Assembly: GCA_029861795.1 (NCBI GenBank)
Contig: JAOTYS010000032.1
Location: forward strand, 1-20,077
DNA: 20,077 nt
DNA from: Gammaproteobacteria bacterium
Lineage (GTDB): Bacteria > Pseudomonadota > Gammaproteobacteria > Arenicellales > JAOTYS01
Direction: 5' to 3'
A program made the translations under genes and the position numbers. Position 1 is the first letter of the stretch. Every line of letters begins with the position of its first letter. Below, one piece after another: positions 7,810 to 15,933 of the stretch. The notes below the pieces were generated by a model. That model did no database searches, was not told the DNA's origin, and saw only the letters and a list, made by a program, of their open reading frames with translations.

Positions 7810-8243
7810 ATGAATAAGCGAGATTCCCTTTATATTCCGATTGTCTTGGCTACGATGATTGTGTTTTTTGCTACATCAAGTCTTGCTGATTCAACGATGG
7901 CACCGGAGGGCGCGGGCGCCTATTTCATTTCACCTGAAAATGGTGCTGTGGTTAGTAGCCCGGTACATGTAATTATGGGTTTACGTGGAATGGGTGTGGC
8001 CCCGGGGGTACAGAAAACGACAAAACCGGGCACCATCACCTGATTATCGACGCACCTACCCCGGAGCCGGGTGTGCCGATAGCATCAGATGATAAGCATA
8101 ACCATTTTGGCGGGGGACAAACGGAAACAACTATAGAGTTAGCGCCGGGTGAACATACACTGCAGCTCGTCGTTGGTGATTTTGCTCATCGTCCCCATAC
8201 AAAACCGGTTGTGTCCGAAATTATTAGAATTACGGTGCAATGA
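7810..8243 (+). pseudogene. DUF4399-type exported protein, frameshifted
   Basis: The gene starts at ATG 7810 after a good Shine-Dalgarno (AGAGGA). It encodes a signal peptide (MNKRDSLYIPIVLATMIVFF, cleaved near SLAD) and then the first half of a DUF4399 domain (APEGAGAYFISPENGAVVSS, GLRGMGVAPG). In this frame a stop comes at 8041. The second half, TGHHHLIIDAP, DDKHNHFGGGQTETTIELAP and HTLQLVVGD to the end at 8243, is in another frame. One missing base, most simply in the G5 run at 8004-8008 (CCCGGGGG), explains the break; restoring it would give a 144-residue protein. It may be a real inactivating mutation or an assembly/sequencing error in a homopolymer. The function of DUF4399 proteins is unknown; they are small periplasmic proteins with conserved histidines. 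Confidence 0.85.
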
Positions 8244-8441
8244 ACCAGATTGTCGGTAAGTGTAATTATCGCCGGAGATAGGAAATCAGGCGCAAAGATC
8301 ACGTCTGGAATGTTATTGCCATGGATTGAATTAATAACCATTGGATAGTCCGCCTCTTTAATCCAGCAAGTCCAGGTGGTCGACTAAACAGTCGGCTATC
8401 CTTTGGTACCAGCCGTTGAAGCATTTGTACATTGAAGGTCT
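8244..8441. other. Intergenic region left of the IS element
   Basis: About 200 bp between the DUF4399 pseudogene and the left end of the IS1182-family element. I see no coding sequence, promoter or terminator I can support. The reverse strand has an open frame entering from the element, but its sequence shows no recognisable domain and it crosses the inverted repeat. Confidence 0.5.
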
Positions 8442-8466
8442 GGAATGGGTCTATGTTGTTGAAAAA
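8442..8466 (+). repeat. Left terminal inverted repeat of the IS1182-family element
   Basis: GGAAT followed by GGGTCTATGTTGTTGAAAAA (8447-8466), matched by the reverse complement at the right end with one mismatch in 25 bp. The outer 5 bp could be target sequence rather than element sequence. Confidence 0.88.
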
Positions 8467-8585
8467 GTCGGAATAAGAACGCTGTAAACGGCTGGTCTGA
8501 AGTATAGGGAGATAGGTATTTTCTTGTTTTTGTCCATCATCTGTCTTCGATGATGGGGTTATGTGGTTAATTGGGAGGATTCGTG

Positions 8586-9974
8586 TCAAGCAGACGCACT
8601 TACCCTGTAACTGGGTGGTGGCCTACTCAGTAAATTGACCATTCTGCGAAGATTCTGAGCGGTTGCGGCCAACAGGAACTCATCTTTAGCGCCGGTGGGT
8701 CCGCGCAGCCGTAACCGGTCTAGTTTCAGGATACGCTTAAGATGCGCGAACAATATCTCAACTTTCTTACGTTCTTTGCGCGACTGTTTGTACGCATCGG
8801 TCTTATAGATAGCACGCGCCACATCGCGCGCGGCTTCGTGAATGGAGCGGTGGATCTTGCGCGCTGGCTCCCTCGGACAGCACCGAGCCTTCAGTGGACA
8901 GGATTCGCAGTCAAATTTGCTTGCACGATAGATGATGGTATTGGCTTTGGTAATACCCCTACGCTTCTTTTTGAACTGGCGACGAGTGCGTTGGAGAGAA
9001 TGGCCAGCCGGACATAGGTAACGGTCGGCTTCAGCTTCCCAAGTAAAATCAGATCGACCAAACTGGTCCGGTTTTCCTTCGGATCTATCCTGCACCGGAA
9101 CGTGCGGGATGATCTGTTTTTCGTCGACTAGCCAACCCAGCATGGCCGCTGAACCGTAGTTGCTGTCACCCACTAAACGCGAGGGCTTCAGGTCGAACTT
9201 ATCTTCAGCCCGTTCCATCATCGCCTTTGTCGCAGCAACTTCTGCAGCCTTGTTCACGGGCGAGGCCTCGACATCGACGATAATGCCCGCCTTAAGGTCA
9301 ATCAAATAATTAGTGGAATAAGCATAAAACGCAGGACCCCCAGGCGCCGCTGTCCAACTCGCCGCCGGATCCGTCACAGAGATCGCCTTTGGCGGTTTGC
9401 TCGTTCGATTGACTTCATCTAATGCCGCCAGATACTCCCGCACCGGCCGAGTGACTTCCTCAGGATTACCCCAATCGATGACTGTATCGCCAGGCATACC
9501 GCGTTGCCTCTGGGCATCCGCCTTGACGATGCTGGCATCCGTGGCAAACCCTTCACCTTTAACTAGACCTTCTGACATACAACGTCGCAAGACCGTTTCG
9601 AATACATGCCGAAAAGCACCGCTCTCTCGAAACCGACCATGTCGATTCTTCGAAAACGTCGAATGATCAGGTACGGCGTCCTCGATACTTAACCGACAGA
9701 ACCATCGATACGCTAGATTTAAGCTAACTTCTTCGCACAGGCGCCGTTCTGACCGAATGCCAAAGCAATACCCAATCATTAACATCCGAATCATCAGCTC
9801 CGGATCAATCGATGGTCGACCCGTTTCACTGTAATAAGGGGATAGGTGCTGATGCAGATCACTGAAATCTAAGAACCGATCCACACCACGAAGAAGATGG
9901 TCTTCTGGTACGCGATCTTCAATATTGAACGCGTAAAAAAATCGATCCTGACCCGTTTCTTGTCGTCCCATCAT
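8586..9974 (-). CDS. IS1182-family transposase (DDE type)
   Basis: A 462-residue transposase, the usual length for this family. The N-terminal region (FNIEDRVPEDHLLRGVDRFL, then a DUF772-like helical part with the motif RPSIDPELMIRMLMIGYCFG and HSTFSKNR) is characteristic. The catalytic core has the first Asp in FATDASIVKADA, the second in LVGDSNYGSAAM and the Glu in KVEILFAHLKRI, forming a DDE triad. A zinc-binding-like cluster sits between the second and third acids (CPAGHSL and CESCPLKARCC). I chose the ATG at 9974, behind CGGAG, over a TTG at 9995; a second ATG at 9971 is equally possible. No frameshift or internal stop is visible, so the enzyme looks intact. Confidence 0.92.
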   Translation of the reverse strand: MMGRQETGQDRFFYAFNIEDRVPEDHLLRGVDRFLDFSDLHQHLSPYYSETGRPSIDPELMIRMLMIGYCFGIRSERRLCEEVSLNLAYRWFCRLSIEDAVPDHSTFSKNRHGRFRESGAFRHVFETVLRRCMSEGLVKGEGFATDASIVKADAQRQRGMPGDTVIDWGNPEEVTRPVREYLAALDEVNRTSKPPKAISVTDPAASWTAAPGGPAFYAYSTNYLIDLKAGIIVDVEASPVNKAAEVAATKAMMERAEDKFDLKPSRLVGDSNYGSAAMLGWLVDEKQIIPHVPVQDRSEGKPDQFGRSDFTWEAEADRYLCPAGHSLQRTRRQFKKKRRGITKANTIIYRASKFDCESCPLKARCCPREPARKIHRSIHEAARDVARAIYKTDAYKQSRKERKKVEILFAHLKRILKLDRLRLRGPTGAKDEFLLAATAQNLRRMVNLLSRPPPSYRVSASA

Positions 9975-10036
9975 ACTTCTGTACTCCGGTAACAAGTTCG
10001 AAACAGTTAACCAGTACGCGCTATCTTTCTCAAGCG

Positions 10037-10061
10037 TTTTTCAACAACATAGACCCGTTCC
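10037..10061 (-). repeat. Right terminal inverted repeat of the IS1182-family element
   Basis: TTTTTCAACAACATAGACCC at 10037-10056, followed by GTTCC, is the reverse complement of the left end with one mismatch. It lies 63 bp upstream of the transposase start and so spans or borders its promoter region. Confidence 0.88.
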
Positions 10062-10363
10062 GGCCACTCGGCAATTTTGGTTTGCTGGTTCTAAACAAAC
10101 TACGTTCAATCCATCAGACGTGTGCGGCAGCACGTTTGTGGTGCTTCTTTCATTGGCATGCTGGACTATGCCATCGACTTCTTAACTTCTATGCATCCCA
10201 ATGATTAGAGTTCTTGGTTAATATCTACATCAGCACGATTTAACAGTGATACTAACGTTATGTAACTTAAGTAAACCACGCTATGCGCGTGCCACTAGCC
10301 GTTTGGCTGCAAACGCGGGGCGAGTTACTGCAAGTGTTGGACAATTCAAAGAAAAAGAGCAGG
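10062..10363. other. Intergenic region between the IS element and the first hydrolase
   Basis: About 300 bp. It should carry the promoter of the hydrolase gene at 10364, but I see no convincing -35/-10 pair. An in-frame upstream ATG at 10283 would extend the hydrolase by 27 residues but has no Shine-Dalgarno. No other coding sequence, repeat or RNA structure stands out. Confidence 0.4.
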
Positions 10364-11314
10364 ATGTTAAGAAGAATTCTACGCTGGGCTGCGATAGGCT
10401 TGACTGTAGCAGTGGTTTTGATTTCAGCTGCATATCTCTTGGATATAAATCGCGCTTACGAACGGGTCAGTGGTAAGAGCACTGTTATAGCTTCGCCCCA
10501 CGGGGATATCGAATACACCGAGAGTGGATCAGGGCCAACTGTGCTGGTGATCCATGGGAGCGGTGGTGGCTACGATCAGGGTGAACTCATTGCGCAGGCG
10601 GTGCTGGGTGAGCAATTCCACTCGATTACGCCTTCACGCTTTGGATATCTGCGCTCGACTTTCCGCGAGGCTGCCACATGGGACGACCAAGCGCATGCCT
10701 ACTCGTATTTGCTCGACCATCTGGGCGTTGAAAATGTTGCAGTCGTTGCGATGTCTCATGGCGGACCTTCGGCTCTGGTCTTCGCTTTATTGCATCCCGA
10801 ACGCGTATCTTCGCTGACGCTTATCTCCTGCGGCGTCGCGTCTTCATCCGCACCAGAGCAAGTGGAGACGGACGAGAGGGGCGAGCTGCTAACGACTATC
10901 TTCAAGTATGATCTGCCTTACTGGGCCATCACCAAGCTGTTCAAGAGGCAGTTCATGGAGCTGATTGGCGCCAACGACGCCGTCATTGCCGACCTTACCC
11001 CTCATCAGCGGGAATTGTTTGAACGCTTCATTGATTATATGAACCCAGTATCGCTGCGATCTATCGGCACTGCTTTCGATAATAAGACCACACTACCGGG
11101 AGAGAGGATTGCTGCTATCACAGCCCCAACCCTGATATTCCATGCCACAGACGACACACTACAGCTTTACCACAATGCCGAGTTCGCTGCTTCCATTATT
11201 CCGGATGCAAGGCTGGTTCGTTTCGAGAAAGGGGGCCACTTCCTCATGGGTGTGGAGCAATCGACTATCCGAACAGCCCTGCAAAAGCACATCCTTACTC
11301 ACGATCGCTCATAG
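10364..11314 (+). CDS. Membrane-anchored alpha/beta hydrolase
   Basis: A 316-residue protein with an N-terminal basic stretch and one hydrophobic helix (about residues 5-27; WAAIGLTVAVVLISAAYLL), so probably a signal anchor with the catalytic domain in the periplasm. The hydrolase domain shows the oxyanion-hole motif HGSGGG at 64-69 and nucleophile Ser131 in AMSHGG. The acid is in FHATDDT and the catalytic His in EKGGHFL. These are the features of the general esterase/lipase/haloperoxidase-like superfamily; the substrate cannot be read from sequence. The ATG at 10364 is chosen because it places the basic residues right before the helix; AAAGAGCAGG precedes it. It is followed by a second hydrolase 133 bp downstream, but the two are not close paralogues. 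Confidence 0.85.
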   Translation: MLRRILRWAAIGLTVAVVLISAAYLLDINRAYERVSGKSTVIASPHGDIEYTESGSGPTVLVIHGSGGGYDQGELIAQAVLGEQFHSITPSRFGYLRSTFREAATWDDQAHAYSYLLDHLGVENVAVVAMSHGGPSALVFALLHPERVSSLTLISCGVASSSAPEQVETDERGELLTTIFKYDLPYWAITKLFKRQFMELIGANDAVIADLTPHQRELFERFIDYMNPVSLRSIGTAFDNKTTLPGERIAAITAPTLIFHATDDTLQLYHNAEFAASIIPDARLVRFEKGGHFLMGVEQSTIRTALQKHILTHDRS

Positions 11315-11329
11315 GGAAGCGGCGCAGGT

Positions 11330-11356
11330 GAAGGTTAGTGATTCTCACCTGAATAG
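11330..11356 (+). repeat. Hairpin after the first hydrolase gene
   Basis: CAGGTGA and TCACCTG form a 7-bp perfect stem with a 13-nt loop, 15 nt after the stop codon. The sequence that follows (AATAGAATAAATAAG) is A-rich rather than T-rich, so this is at best a weak or factor-assisted terminator, or an RNA-stabilising structure. Confidence 0.4.
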
Positions 11357-11447
11357 AATAAATAAGTATATGTTGATCCAATTAGGAAACATCGACACCA
11401 CTCTGTTTAGTTAATATATCGATATGTTAGATCTGGTTAGATAGACG

Positions 11448-12302
11448 ATGGGAAAAGAAAATTCTATCCAACTGTCGGATAACAAAAAGCTATGTTATGC
11501 GGAGTATGGAAACCCAGTCGGTAAGCCCATATTCTTATTACACGGAAACCCTGGATCGAGGCTTTCATGGGGATTGATTCCAGGATCACCGTTTTTGCCT
11601 GATATCAGGATCATAGCCCCTGATAGGCCTGGCTATGGTTCGACCGATTTCAAACCCAATGCACTGCAACGCTGGCCAAAGGATATGTCGGAACTTGCTG
11701 ACCACCTCAGTATCGATAGATTCTCATTATTCGCTCCATCCGGAGGTGGCCCGTACGTACTTGCTTGTGCATGGAGCATACCAGATAGACTAAATTCAAT
11801 CGGAATCTTTGGAAGTGTTGGTCCTAACGTACCTGAAGCAACTCATGGAGCGATCAAATCTTTGAAGCTGCTTTGGAGATTGTCAAATCCGCTCTTTCCA
11901 TTGATAAAACTCCAGATGAAAATGACAGCACGGTATGCTAAAAAAAACCCCGATAAACTGGCTGAGAAGATGAAAGACTTAGAGCTTTCCGAATACGACA
12001 AAAAGATTTTCAAACGAAGGGAAATTAAGAATATCTTTAAAATCGATTTTCCCATCGCATATCAACAAGATGGTATTGGCTCAGCATACGACACTACAAT
12101 TCCAGCTAAGTGGCCAATTCCCCTTGAGAAAATCGAAAGCAAGATTTACGTGTGGCATGCTGAGGAAGATATTTTGGTTGGCAATATGTCAAAGTACATC
12201 GCAAGCAAGCTTCCGAATGCAGCGCTGATTTCTATTCCGAAAGCTGGCCATCTTTGGATATTGGATCACATGAAGGACGTGCTAGAAACCCTGCATCTTT
12301 AA
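11448..12302 (+). CDS. Alpha/beta hydrolase, A+T-rich, probably transferred
   Basis: A 284-residue cytoplasmic hydrolase without signal peptide. The oxyanion motif HGNPGSR is at about residues 32-38, nucleophile Ser98 lies in FAPSGGGPY, the acid in WHAEEDILVG and the His in KAGHLW. The sequence PDRPGYGSTD at 58-67 is typical of the superfamily. The lysine content is high (KKNPDKLAEKMKDLE; EYDKKIFKRREIKN) and the codons are much richer in A and T than those of the genes on either side, which suggests recent horizontal acquisition. A direct repeat GTTAGAT with a 10-bp period lies about 20 bp before the start. The gene converges on recR. No substrate can be assigned. Confidence 0.85.
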   Translation: MGKENSIQLSDNKKLCYAEYGNPVGKPIFLLHGNPGSRLSWGLIPGSPFLPDIRIIAPDRPGYGSTDFKPNALQRWPKDMSELADHLSIDRFSLFAPSGGGPYVLACAWSIPDRLNSIGIFGSVGPNVPEATHGAIKSLKLLWRLSNPLFPLIKLQMKMTARYAKKNPDKLAEKMKDLELSEYDKKIFKRREIKNIFKIDFPIAYQQDGIGSAYDTTIPAKWPIPLEKIESKIYVWHAEEDILVGNMSKYIASKLPNAALISIPKAGHLWILDHMKDVLETLHL

Positions 12303-12469
12303 GGCTATGAACGGCCTATTTTTGGCCGATTTGAGCCAATCACGCGGTTAACTTTTTGTTTGTTTGAATGACTGCTTTCTGCAGTCCAAGGTCACGGAAA
12401 TCGAACAGAGCTGACACTGTCTGACAGATCAGATGCCGGCCACTACAACTCATGCACTTGGGCTAAGTG
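12303..12469. other. Convergent intergenic region between the second hydrolase and recR
   Basis: It holds two small hairpins: CGGCC-TATTTTT-GGCCG at about 12312-12328 and GACTGC-TTTCT-GCAGTC at about 12370-12386. Neither has a clear T-run after it on the relevant strand, so I do not call a firm intrinsic terminator. No coding sequence. Confidence 0.4.
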
Positions 12470-13066
12470 TCAAAAGGGACGCCGGCCGTCAAACGCCTGG
12501 GTCAAGGTCCCCTGATCCATATACTCCAGCTCACCGCCAACGGGCACTCCGCGCGCCAAACGTGACACTGTGATGTTGCGACTGTGAACCAGATCACCTA
12601 GGTAATCTGCCGTGGCCTCACCTTCAACGGTGAGGTTGGTTGCCATGATCACTTCCTTAATCGGATTGTTGTCCAACAGCTCGGTGAAGCGATCGATCCC
12701 AAGCTCGTCTGGACCGATCCCATCCAGCGGCGCCAAGTGCCCCATCAGAACAAAGTACATACCGTGATAGACCGCAGCCTGCTCTACCGAATCCAAATCA
12801 GCCGGGGTCTCCACTATGCACAGCAACGAAGGATCCCGGCGCTTAGATCCACAAATCTGACACAGGTCCTGCTCGCTAAAGTTGTTGCAGCGATTGCACC
12901 TTATCACTTTGCTTATCGCCTGACCTAACGCATCGACGATGATATGGGCTCCCTCGCGATCGCGTTCCAATAGATGAAATGCCATGCGCTGCGCCGACTT
13001 TGGTCCCACACCCGGGAGCCTACGTAGCGCTTGCTTTAGCAGTTCTAGGGATTGAGGATCAGCCAT
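12470..13066 (-). CDS. recR: Recombination protein RecR
   Basis: A 198-residue RecR, the standard length. RecR works with RecO and RecF to load RecA on gapped single-stranded DNA. The order is: helix-hairpin-helix region (LRRLPGVGPKSAQRMAFHLL, residues 11-30), a four-cysteine zinc finger (CNRCNNF...CQICGS), and a Toprim domain (CIVETPADLDSVE, then GATNLTVEGEATA-like segment MATNLTVEGEATADYL). The C-terminal Walker-B-like part (SRLARGVPVGGELEYMD) is intact. The ATG at 13066 with GAGG before it is preferred over an upstream in-frame start at 13084. It starts 14 nt after the ybaB stop and is the last gene of the dnaX operon. Confidence 0.96.
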   Translation of the reverse strand: MADPQSLELLKQALRRLPGVGPKSAQRMAFHLLERDREGAHIIVDALGQAISKVIRCNRCNNFSEQDLCQICGSKRRDPSLLCIVETPADLDSVEQAAVYHGMYFVLMGHLAPLDGIGPDELGIDRFTELLDNNPIKEVIMATNLTVEGEATADYLGDLVHSRNITVSRLARGVPVGGELEYMDQGTLTQAFDGRRPF

Positions 13067-13080
13067 CCATCGCCTCGGAC

Positions 13081-13401
13081 TCAAAAGGGCAAGTTGAGTC
13101 CGGGAATATTTAGCCCAGATGTCAGACCCGACATTTTTTCCTGAGTCGCTTTTTCAACCTTGCGCACTGCATCGTTTACCGCTGCCGCTACAAGATCTTC
13201 TAGCACCTCCTTGTCATCCTGCATCAAGCTATCGTCGATCTCAACGCGCTTAAGATCATGCCGACAAGTCATGACGACCTTTACGAGGCCGCCACCGGAT
13301 TGGCCATTGACCTCTACCGATGCCAGTTCTTCTTGGGCCTTGCGCAGATTTTCCTGCATCTCCTGCGCCTGTTTCATTAAATTTCCAAGTCCACTCTTCA
13401 T
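13081..13401 (-). CDS. ybaB: YbaB/EbfC-family nucleoid-associated protein
   Basis: A 106-residue protein, matching the family length. YbaB binds DNA as a dimer and is almost always encoded between dnaX and recR. The sequence has the characteristic start [20 protein letters not shown], a long helix, then [28 protein letters not shown] and a C-terminal tail ending in [11 protein letters not shown]. The ATG at 13401 follows a strong Shine-Dalgarno (AGAGGGG), so an upstream in-frame start at 13434 is not needed. It begins 35 nt after the dnaX stop. Confidence 0.96.
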   Translation of the reverse strand: MKSGLGNLMKQAQEMQENLRKAQEELASVEVNGQSGGGLVKVVMTCRHDLKRVEIDDSLMQDDKEVLEDLVAAAVNDAVRKVEKATQEKMSGLTSGLNIPGLNLPF

Positions 13402-13436
13402 AATCACCCCTCTAGGTGAAGCACCATCAAACAACC

Positions 13437-15014
13437 CTACTCCCTAGGCCGAATCGAATCCGGAATCACAGTCGCATCGAAACGCTCAATGATGTCCTGA
13501 ACATACGGGTCGCTTTCAATGGCTTCAACCGCGGCCTGTTTGCGTTCAGCCGCCACGCGGGCCTGCTCCGCAGCCGGTGTCGCCTCATCGGCAACGACAG
13601 CCTCCACTTGCACCCTTATGTCCTGACCGAAATGCCGACTAATCGCTTGCGCCAACCCGGCTTCGCGCTCCTTGTTTAGCAGATGTTGGTGCTTTGGGTC
13701 GAGCATCAGCGTCAGCGTACCGTTGTTCAAGGCTCCAGGAGTACTGTTGACAGCCAGTTGACCCAAAAGCCCGGGCAGCTTCATGGTCGCCAGCAACTCT
13801 CCCCAATTGCTTACGTCGGCGACGCAAGCTTGTTTTACAGCTTGCCGCGCGGCGCTGGGCGTGTCGTTTGCAACCAGATCGACACCGTCGTCTTGCGAGG
13901 TAGGGACCGAACCCCATTGGCCGTCGCTATCAGCCGGCCGAAACGCCAACATCCGAAGCAACAGCATTTCAAAACCACTGCGTGGATCCGGCGCCAACGG
14001 CAAGTCACGTTTCCCCGTTAGGCCTATTTGATAATAGAGCTGCACGTCTTCCTTGCTAAGCTTGCGGGCCATTTCTTTAATCCAGGTGTCATCGATCTGC
14101 TTCGCAGTTAACACCTCCGGGGCGACCTGCGCCAATGAAATGTGATACAGCTGGAGCAAAAGCTCGTCCAAGACGGAAGTAAAACCTGGCATTGCCTCCG
14201 ACAATTCCGCAACTGACTGCATCACCATGTGTGCGTCTTGCTGCACCAACGCTTGGACCAAGTGCTTAATATACTCCTGGTCAATCATCCCTAGCATCGA
14301 GCGCGCTTGTTGTTCCGTCACCGTACCGCCGCCATACGCAATTGCCTGATCCAATAGGCTCAAACCATCGCGAAGGCTACCATATGCCGAACGCGCCAAC
14401 AGATGTAACGCAGCCTCTTCAAACTGGATCTGTTCCTGCTCGAGTATGTGCTTCAACTGTTCGCTGATCTGCTCTGGATGCAACACCTTGAGGTTAAACT
14501 GTAGACAGCGTGACAGCACGGTGACCGGCAATTTCTGTGGGTCAGTGGTGGCGAGCAAAAACTTCACATGTGACGGCGGTTCCTCTAGCGTCTTAAGCAA
14601 AGCGTTAAAACTGTGGCCGGACAACATGTGCACTTCATCGATCAGATACACTTTAAATTGACCAAATGTGGGTGCGTACTGCACGTTGTCGAGTAGCTCG
14701 CGAGTGTCATCGACCTTGGTTCTCGACGCCGCATCGACCTCGATTAAATCGATAAAGCGCCCCTCGTCAATGCTTACGCATGAGACGCAAGAACCGCAAG
14801 GCGTCGCACTAATTCCTTGCTCACAATTCAAGGATTTTGCCAGTATGCGCGCAATGGTGGTCTTGCCCACACCGCGGGTGCCAGTGAATAGGAACGCGTG
14901 ATGAACCCGATCGTTCTCCAACGCATTGGTGAGTGCCACCACCACATGCTCCTGCCCAACCACTTCGCTGAATTGACGCGGTCTCCATTTGCGCGCTAAT
15001 GCTTGATATGCCAT
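13437..15014 (-). CDS. dnaX: DNA polymerase III subunit tau (DnaX)
   Basis: A 525-residue clamp-loader ATPase. It has Walker [10 protein letters not shown] at about 45-53, the zinc module CGSCVSC at about 73-79, a Walker-B region LIDEVHMLS, sensor-like LLKTLEEPP and the SRC motif (VLSRCLQF). Domains I-III (about 1-365) are normal, followed by a shortened region before a C-terminal domain resembling the part of tau that contacts the polymerase alpha subunit. E. coli tau is 643 residues, so this is about 120 shorter, the loss being in the linker. I find no A-rich slippery heptamer in the gene, so a frameshifted gamma form as in E. coli is not supported. First protein gene of dnaX-ybaB-recR. Confidence 0.95.
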   Translation of the reverse strand: MAYQALARKWRPRQFSEVVGQEHVVVALTNALENDRVHHAFLFTGTRGVGKTTIARILAKSLNCEQGISATPCGSCVSCVSIDEGRFIDLIEVDAASRTKVDDTRELLDNVQYAPTFGQFKVYLIDEVHMLSGHSFNALLKTLEEPPSHVKFLLATTDPQKLPVTVLSRCLQFNLKVLHPEQISEQLKHILEQEQIQFEEAALHLLARSAYGSLRDGLSLLDQAIAYGGGTVTEQQARSMLGMIDQEYIKHLVQALVQQDAHMVMQSVAELSEAMPGFTSVLDELLLQLYHISLAQVAPEVLTAKQIDDTWIKEMARKLSKEDVQLYYQIGLTGKRDLPLAPDPRSGFEMLLLRMLAFRPADSDGQWGSVPTSQDDGVDLVANDTPSAARQAVKQACVADVSNWGELLATMKLPGLLGQLAVNSTPGALNNGTLTLMLDPKHQHLLNKEREAGLAQAISRHFGQDIRVQVEAVVADEATPAAEQARVAAERKQAAVEAIESDPYVQDIIERFDATVIPDSIRPRE

Positions 15015-15063
15015 AGACTAAATTCGAACCGACGCATCAAATTTGAAGTTGGTGGCGGATCCA

Positions 15064-15156
15064 GCCAGCCTCACCGCGATACCCAACGCAGTTGCTGCGG
15101 CTGCTTCCTTCCGGACCTGACCGGGTTCACAACCTGTTGTCACCGCGGAGGCTGAC
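15064..15156 (-). ncRNA. ffs: Small bacterial SRP RNA (4.5S RNA)
   Basis: The minus strand carries the invariant apical segment GGTCAGGTCCGGAAGGAAGC followed by AGCC, which is the Ffh-binding tetraloop and internal-loop region of 4.5S RNA. The ends pair: GTCAGCCTC at 15156-15148 with GAGGCTGGC at 15072-15064, giving a closed hairpin of about 93 nt; the true ends may lie a few bases outside. With Ffh it forms the signal recognition particle that targets membrane proteins. It lies between tRNA-Ser and dnaX in the same direction, the usual gammaproteobacterial position. Confidence 0.95.
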
Positions 15157-15193
15157 TTTCACCGCCATCGACGGCCGGAGAGATCTCAACTTT

Positions 15194-15283
<90 letters not shown>

Positions 15284-15297
15284 TGGGCCGACGCGCA

Positions 15298-15326
15298 AGG
15301 GTAAACCAGTTACGATAGGTGCGCAA
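15298..15326 (-). promoter_or_regulatory. Possible promoter of tRNA-Ser/ffs
   Basis: On the minus strand TTGCGC (15326-15321) and TACCCT (15303-15298) are 17 bp apart. The stretch after the -10 (TGCGCGTCG) is G+C-rich, as in stringently controlled stable-RNA promoters. The -35 and -10 match the consensus only partly, so this is tentative. Initiation would fall a few bases upstream of the mature tRNA 5' end. Confidence 0.35.
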
Positions 15327-15402
15327 CGCGACCACAGCCGCGCCTGAAAACGGTTGTGGATGAGAAACAACAAGTGTGTCGGTGTGTCTTCAGACGCACA
15401 AC

Positions 15403-15894
15403 TCATGCACTAGTTGGTCGAAAACAGGCAAATATCAGCGCTGCGACAAAAAATATTCCAAAGATCAACAGGGTCCAGCCGGGGATGCTTATTCCCAAAA
15501 ACATCCACGCAATCTCCGCGCATTCTCCGGATCCGCTCAAGACCATTTGTATGACCTCAGACATCGGGAAGGCATCCAGCATAAAATCGAGACCAGGACC
15601 ACACTCGGGTACTTGGTCAGGCGGCAGATTCTGCAACCACACATGCCGCGCCGCAATGGCGGCACCGATTGCGGAAAGCAGAGCAATTAACAAGCCGTAC
15701 ACTCGTCGACCCCAGAGACGCGGGTTATGGATCGCAGCGATGAGAAACACCACCGCCATGACGATGATAAAAATCCGCTGGAATATGCACAGCGGACAAG
15801 GCTCCAAGTGCTCAACATACTGGAAATAAAGCGCGCCACCGATAAGCGCGGCGCAGACAGCGAATCCGAATAGATAGAGTATGCGCGTGCCCAC
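15403..15894 (-). CDS. dsbB: Disulfide bond formation protein DsbB
   Basis: A 163-residue inner-membrane protein with four predicted helices (about 5-24, 40-57, 66-84 and 131-157). It reoxidises DsbA and passes electrons to quinone. The two periplasmic loops carry the redox pairs Cys33/Cys36 (EPCPLC) and Cys98/Cys124 (PECGPG; GECAEI). The motif IFQR after CPLC is typical. The start is a GTG at 15894 (GTGGGCACG), behind GGAA; I see no ATG that gives a complete first helix. It lies 39 nt after the molybdopterin oxidoreductase gene in the same direction, so cotranscription is possible, though a functional link is uncertain. Confidence 0.92.
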   Translation of the reverse strand: MGTRILYLFGFAVCAALIGGALYFQYVEHLEPCPLCIFQRIFIIVMAVVFLIAAIHNPRLWGRRVYGLLIALLSAIGAAIAARHVWLQNLPPDQVPECGPGLDFMLDAFPMSEVIQMVLSGSGECAEIAWMFLGISIPGWTLLIFGIFFVAALIFACFRPTSA

Positions 15895-15933
15895 CGCTAT
15901 ATTCCGATATACAAGATGATTGGTAGAATCGGT

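Larger units (their letters stand above)
8442..10061 (-). mobile_element. IS1182-family insertion sequence, about 1.62 kb
   Basis: A single transposase gene is bracketed by matching terminal inverted repeats: 8442-8466 (GGAAT then GGGTCTATGTTGTTGAAAAA) and 10037-10061 (its reverse complement, with one C/T difference). The inner 20 bp are identical, which suggests fairly recent, possibly active insertion. The flanks show no clear direct target duplication that I can see; the GGAA/TTCC immediately outside the identical 20 bp is inverted rather than direct, so I count it as part of the repeat. An 8-bp perfect hairpin, CCATCATC/GATGATGG at 8534-8556, lies between the transposase stop and the left end. 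Confidence 0.88.

Noticed and set aside
8534..8556. Hairpin CCATCATC/GATGATGG as an intrinsic terminator of the transposase gene
   Set aside because: The downstream sequence on the minus strand is A-rich, not T-rich, so the required U-tract is missing.
8299..8589. 96-codon minus-strand frame running across the left end of the IS element
   Set aside because: It crosses the terminal inverted repeat, has no recognisable domain and overlaps the end of the transposase gene.
11420..11447. Tandem GTTAGAT copies suggesting an integron attC site before the second hydrolase
   Set aside because: They fit GTTRRRY, but no complementary RYYYAAC partner or attC-like fold is present at the expected distance, and there is no integrase.
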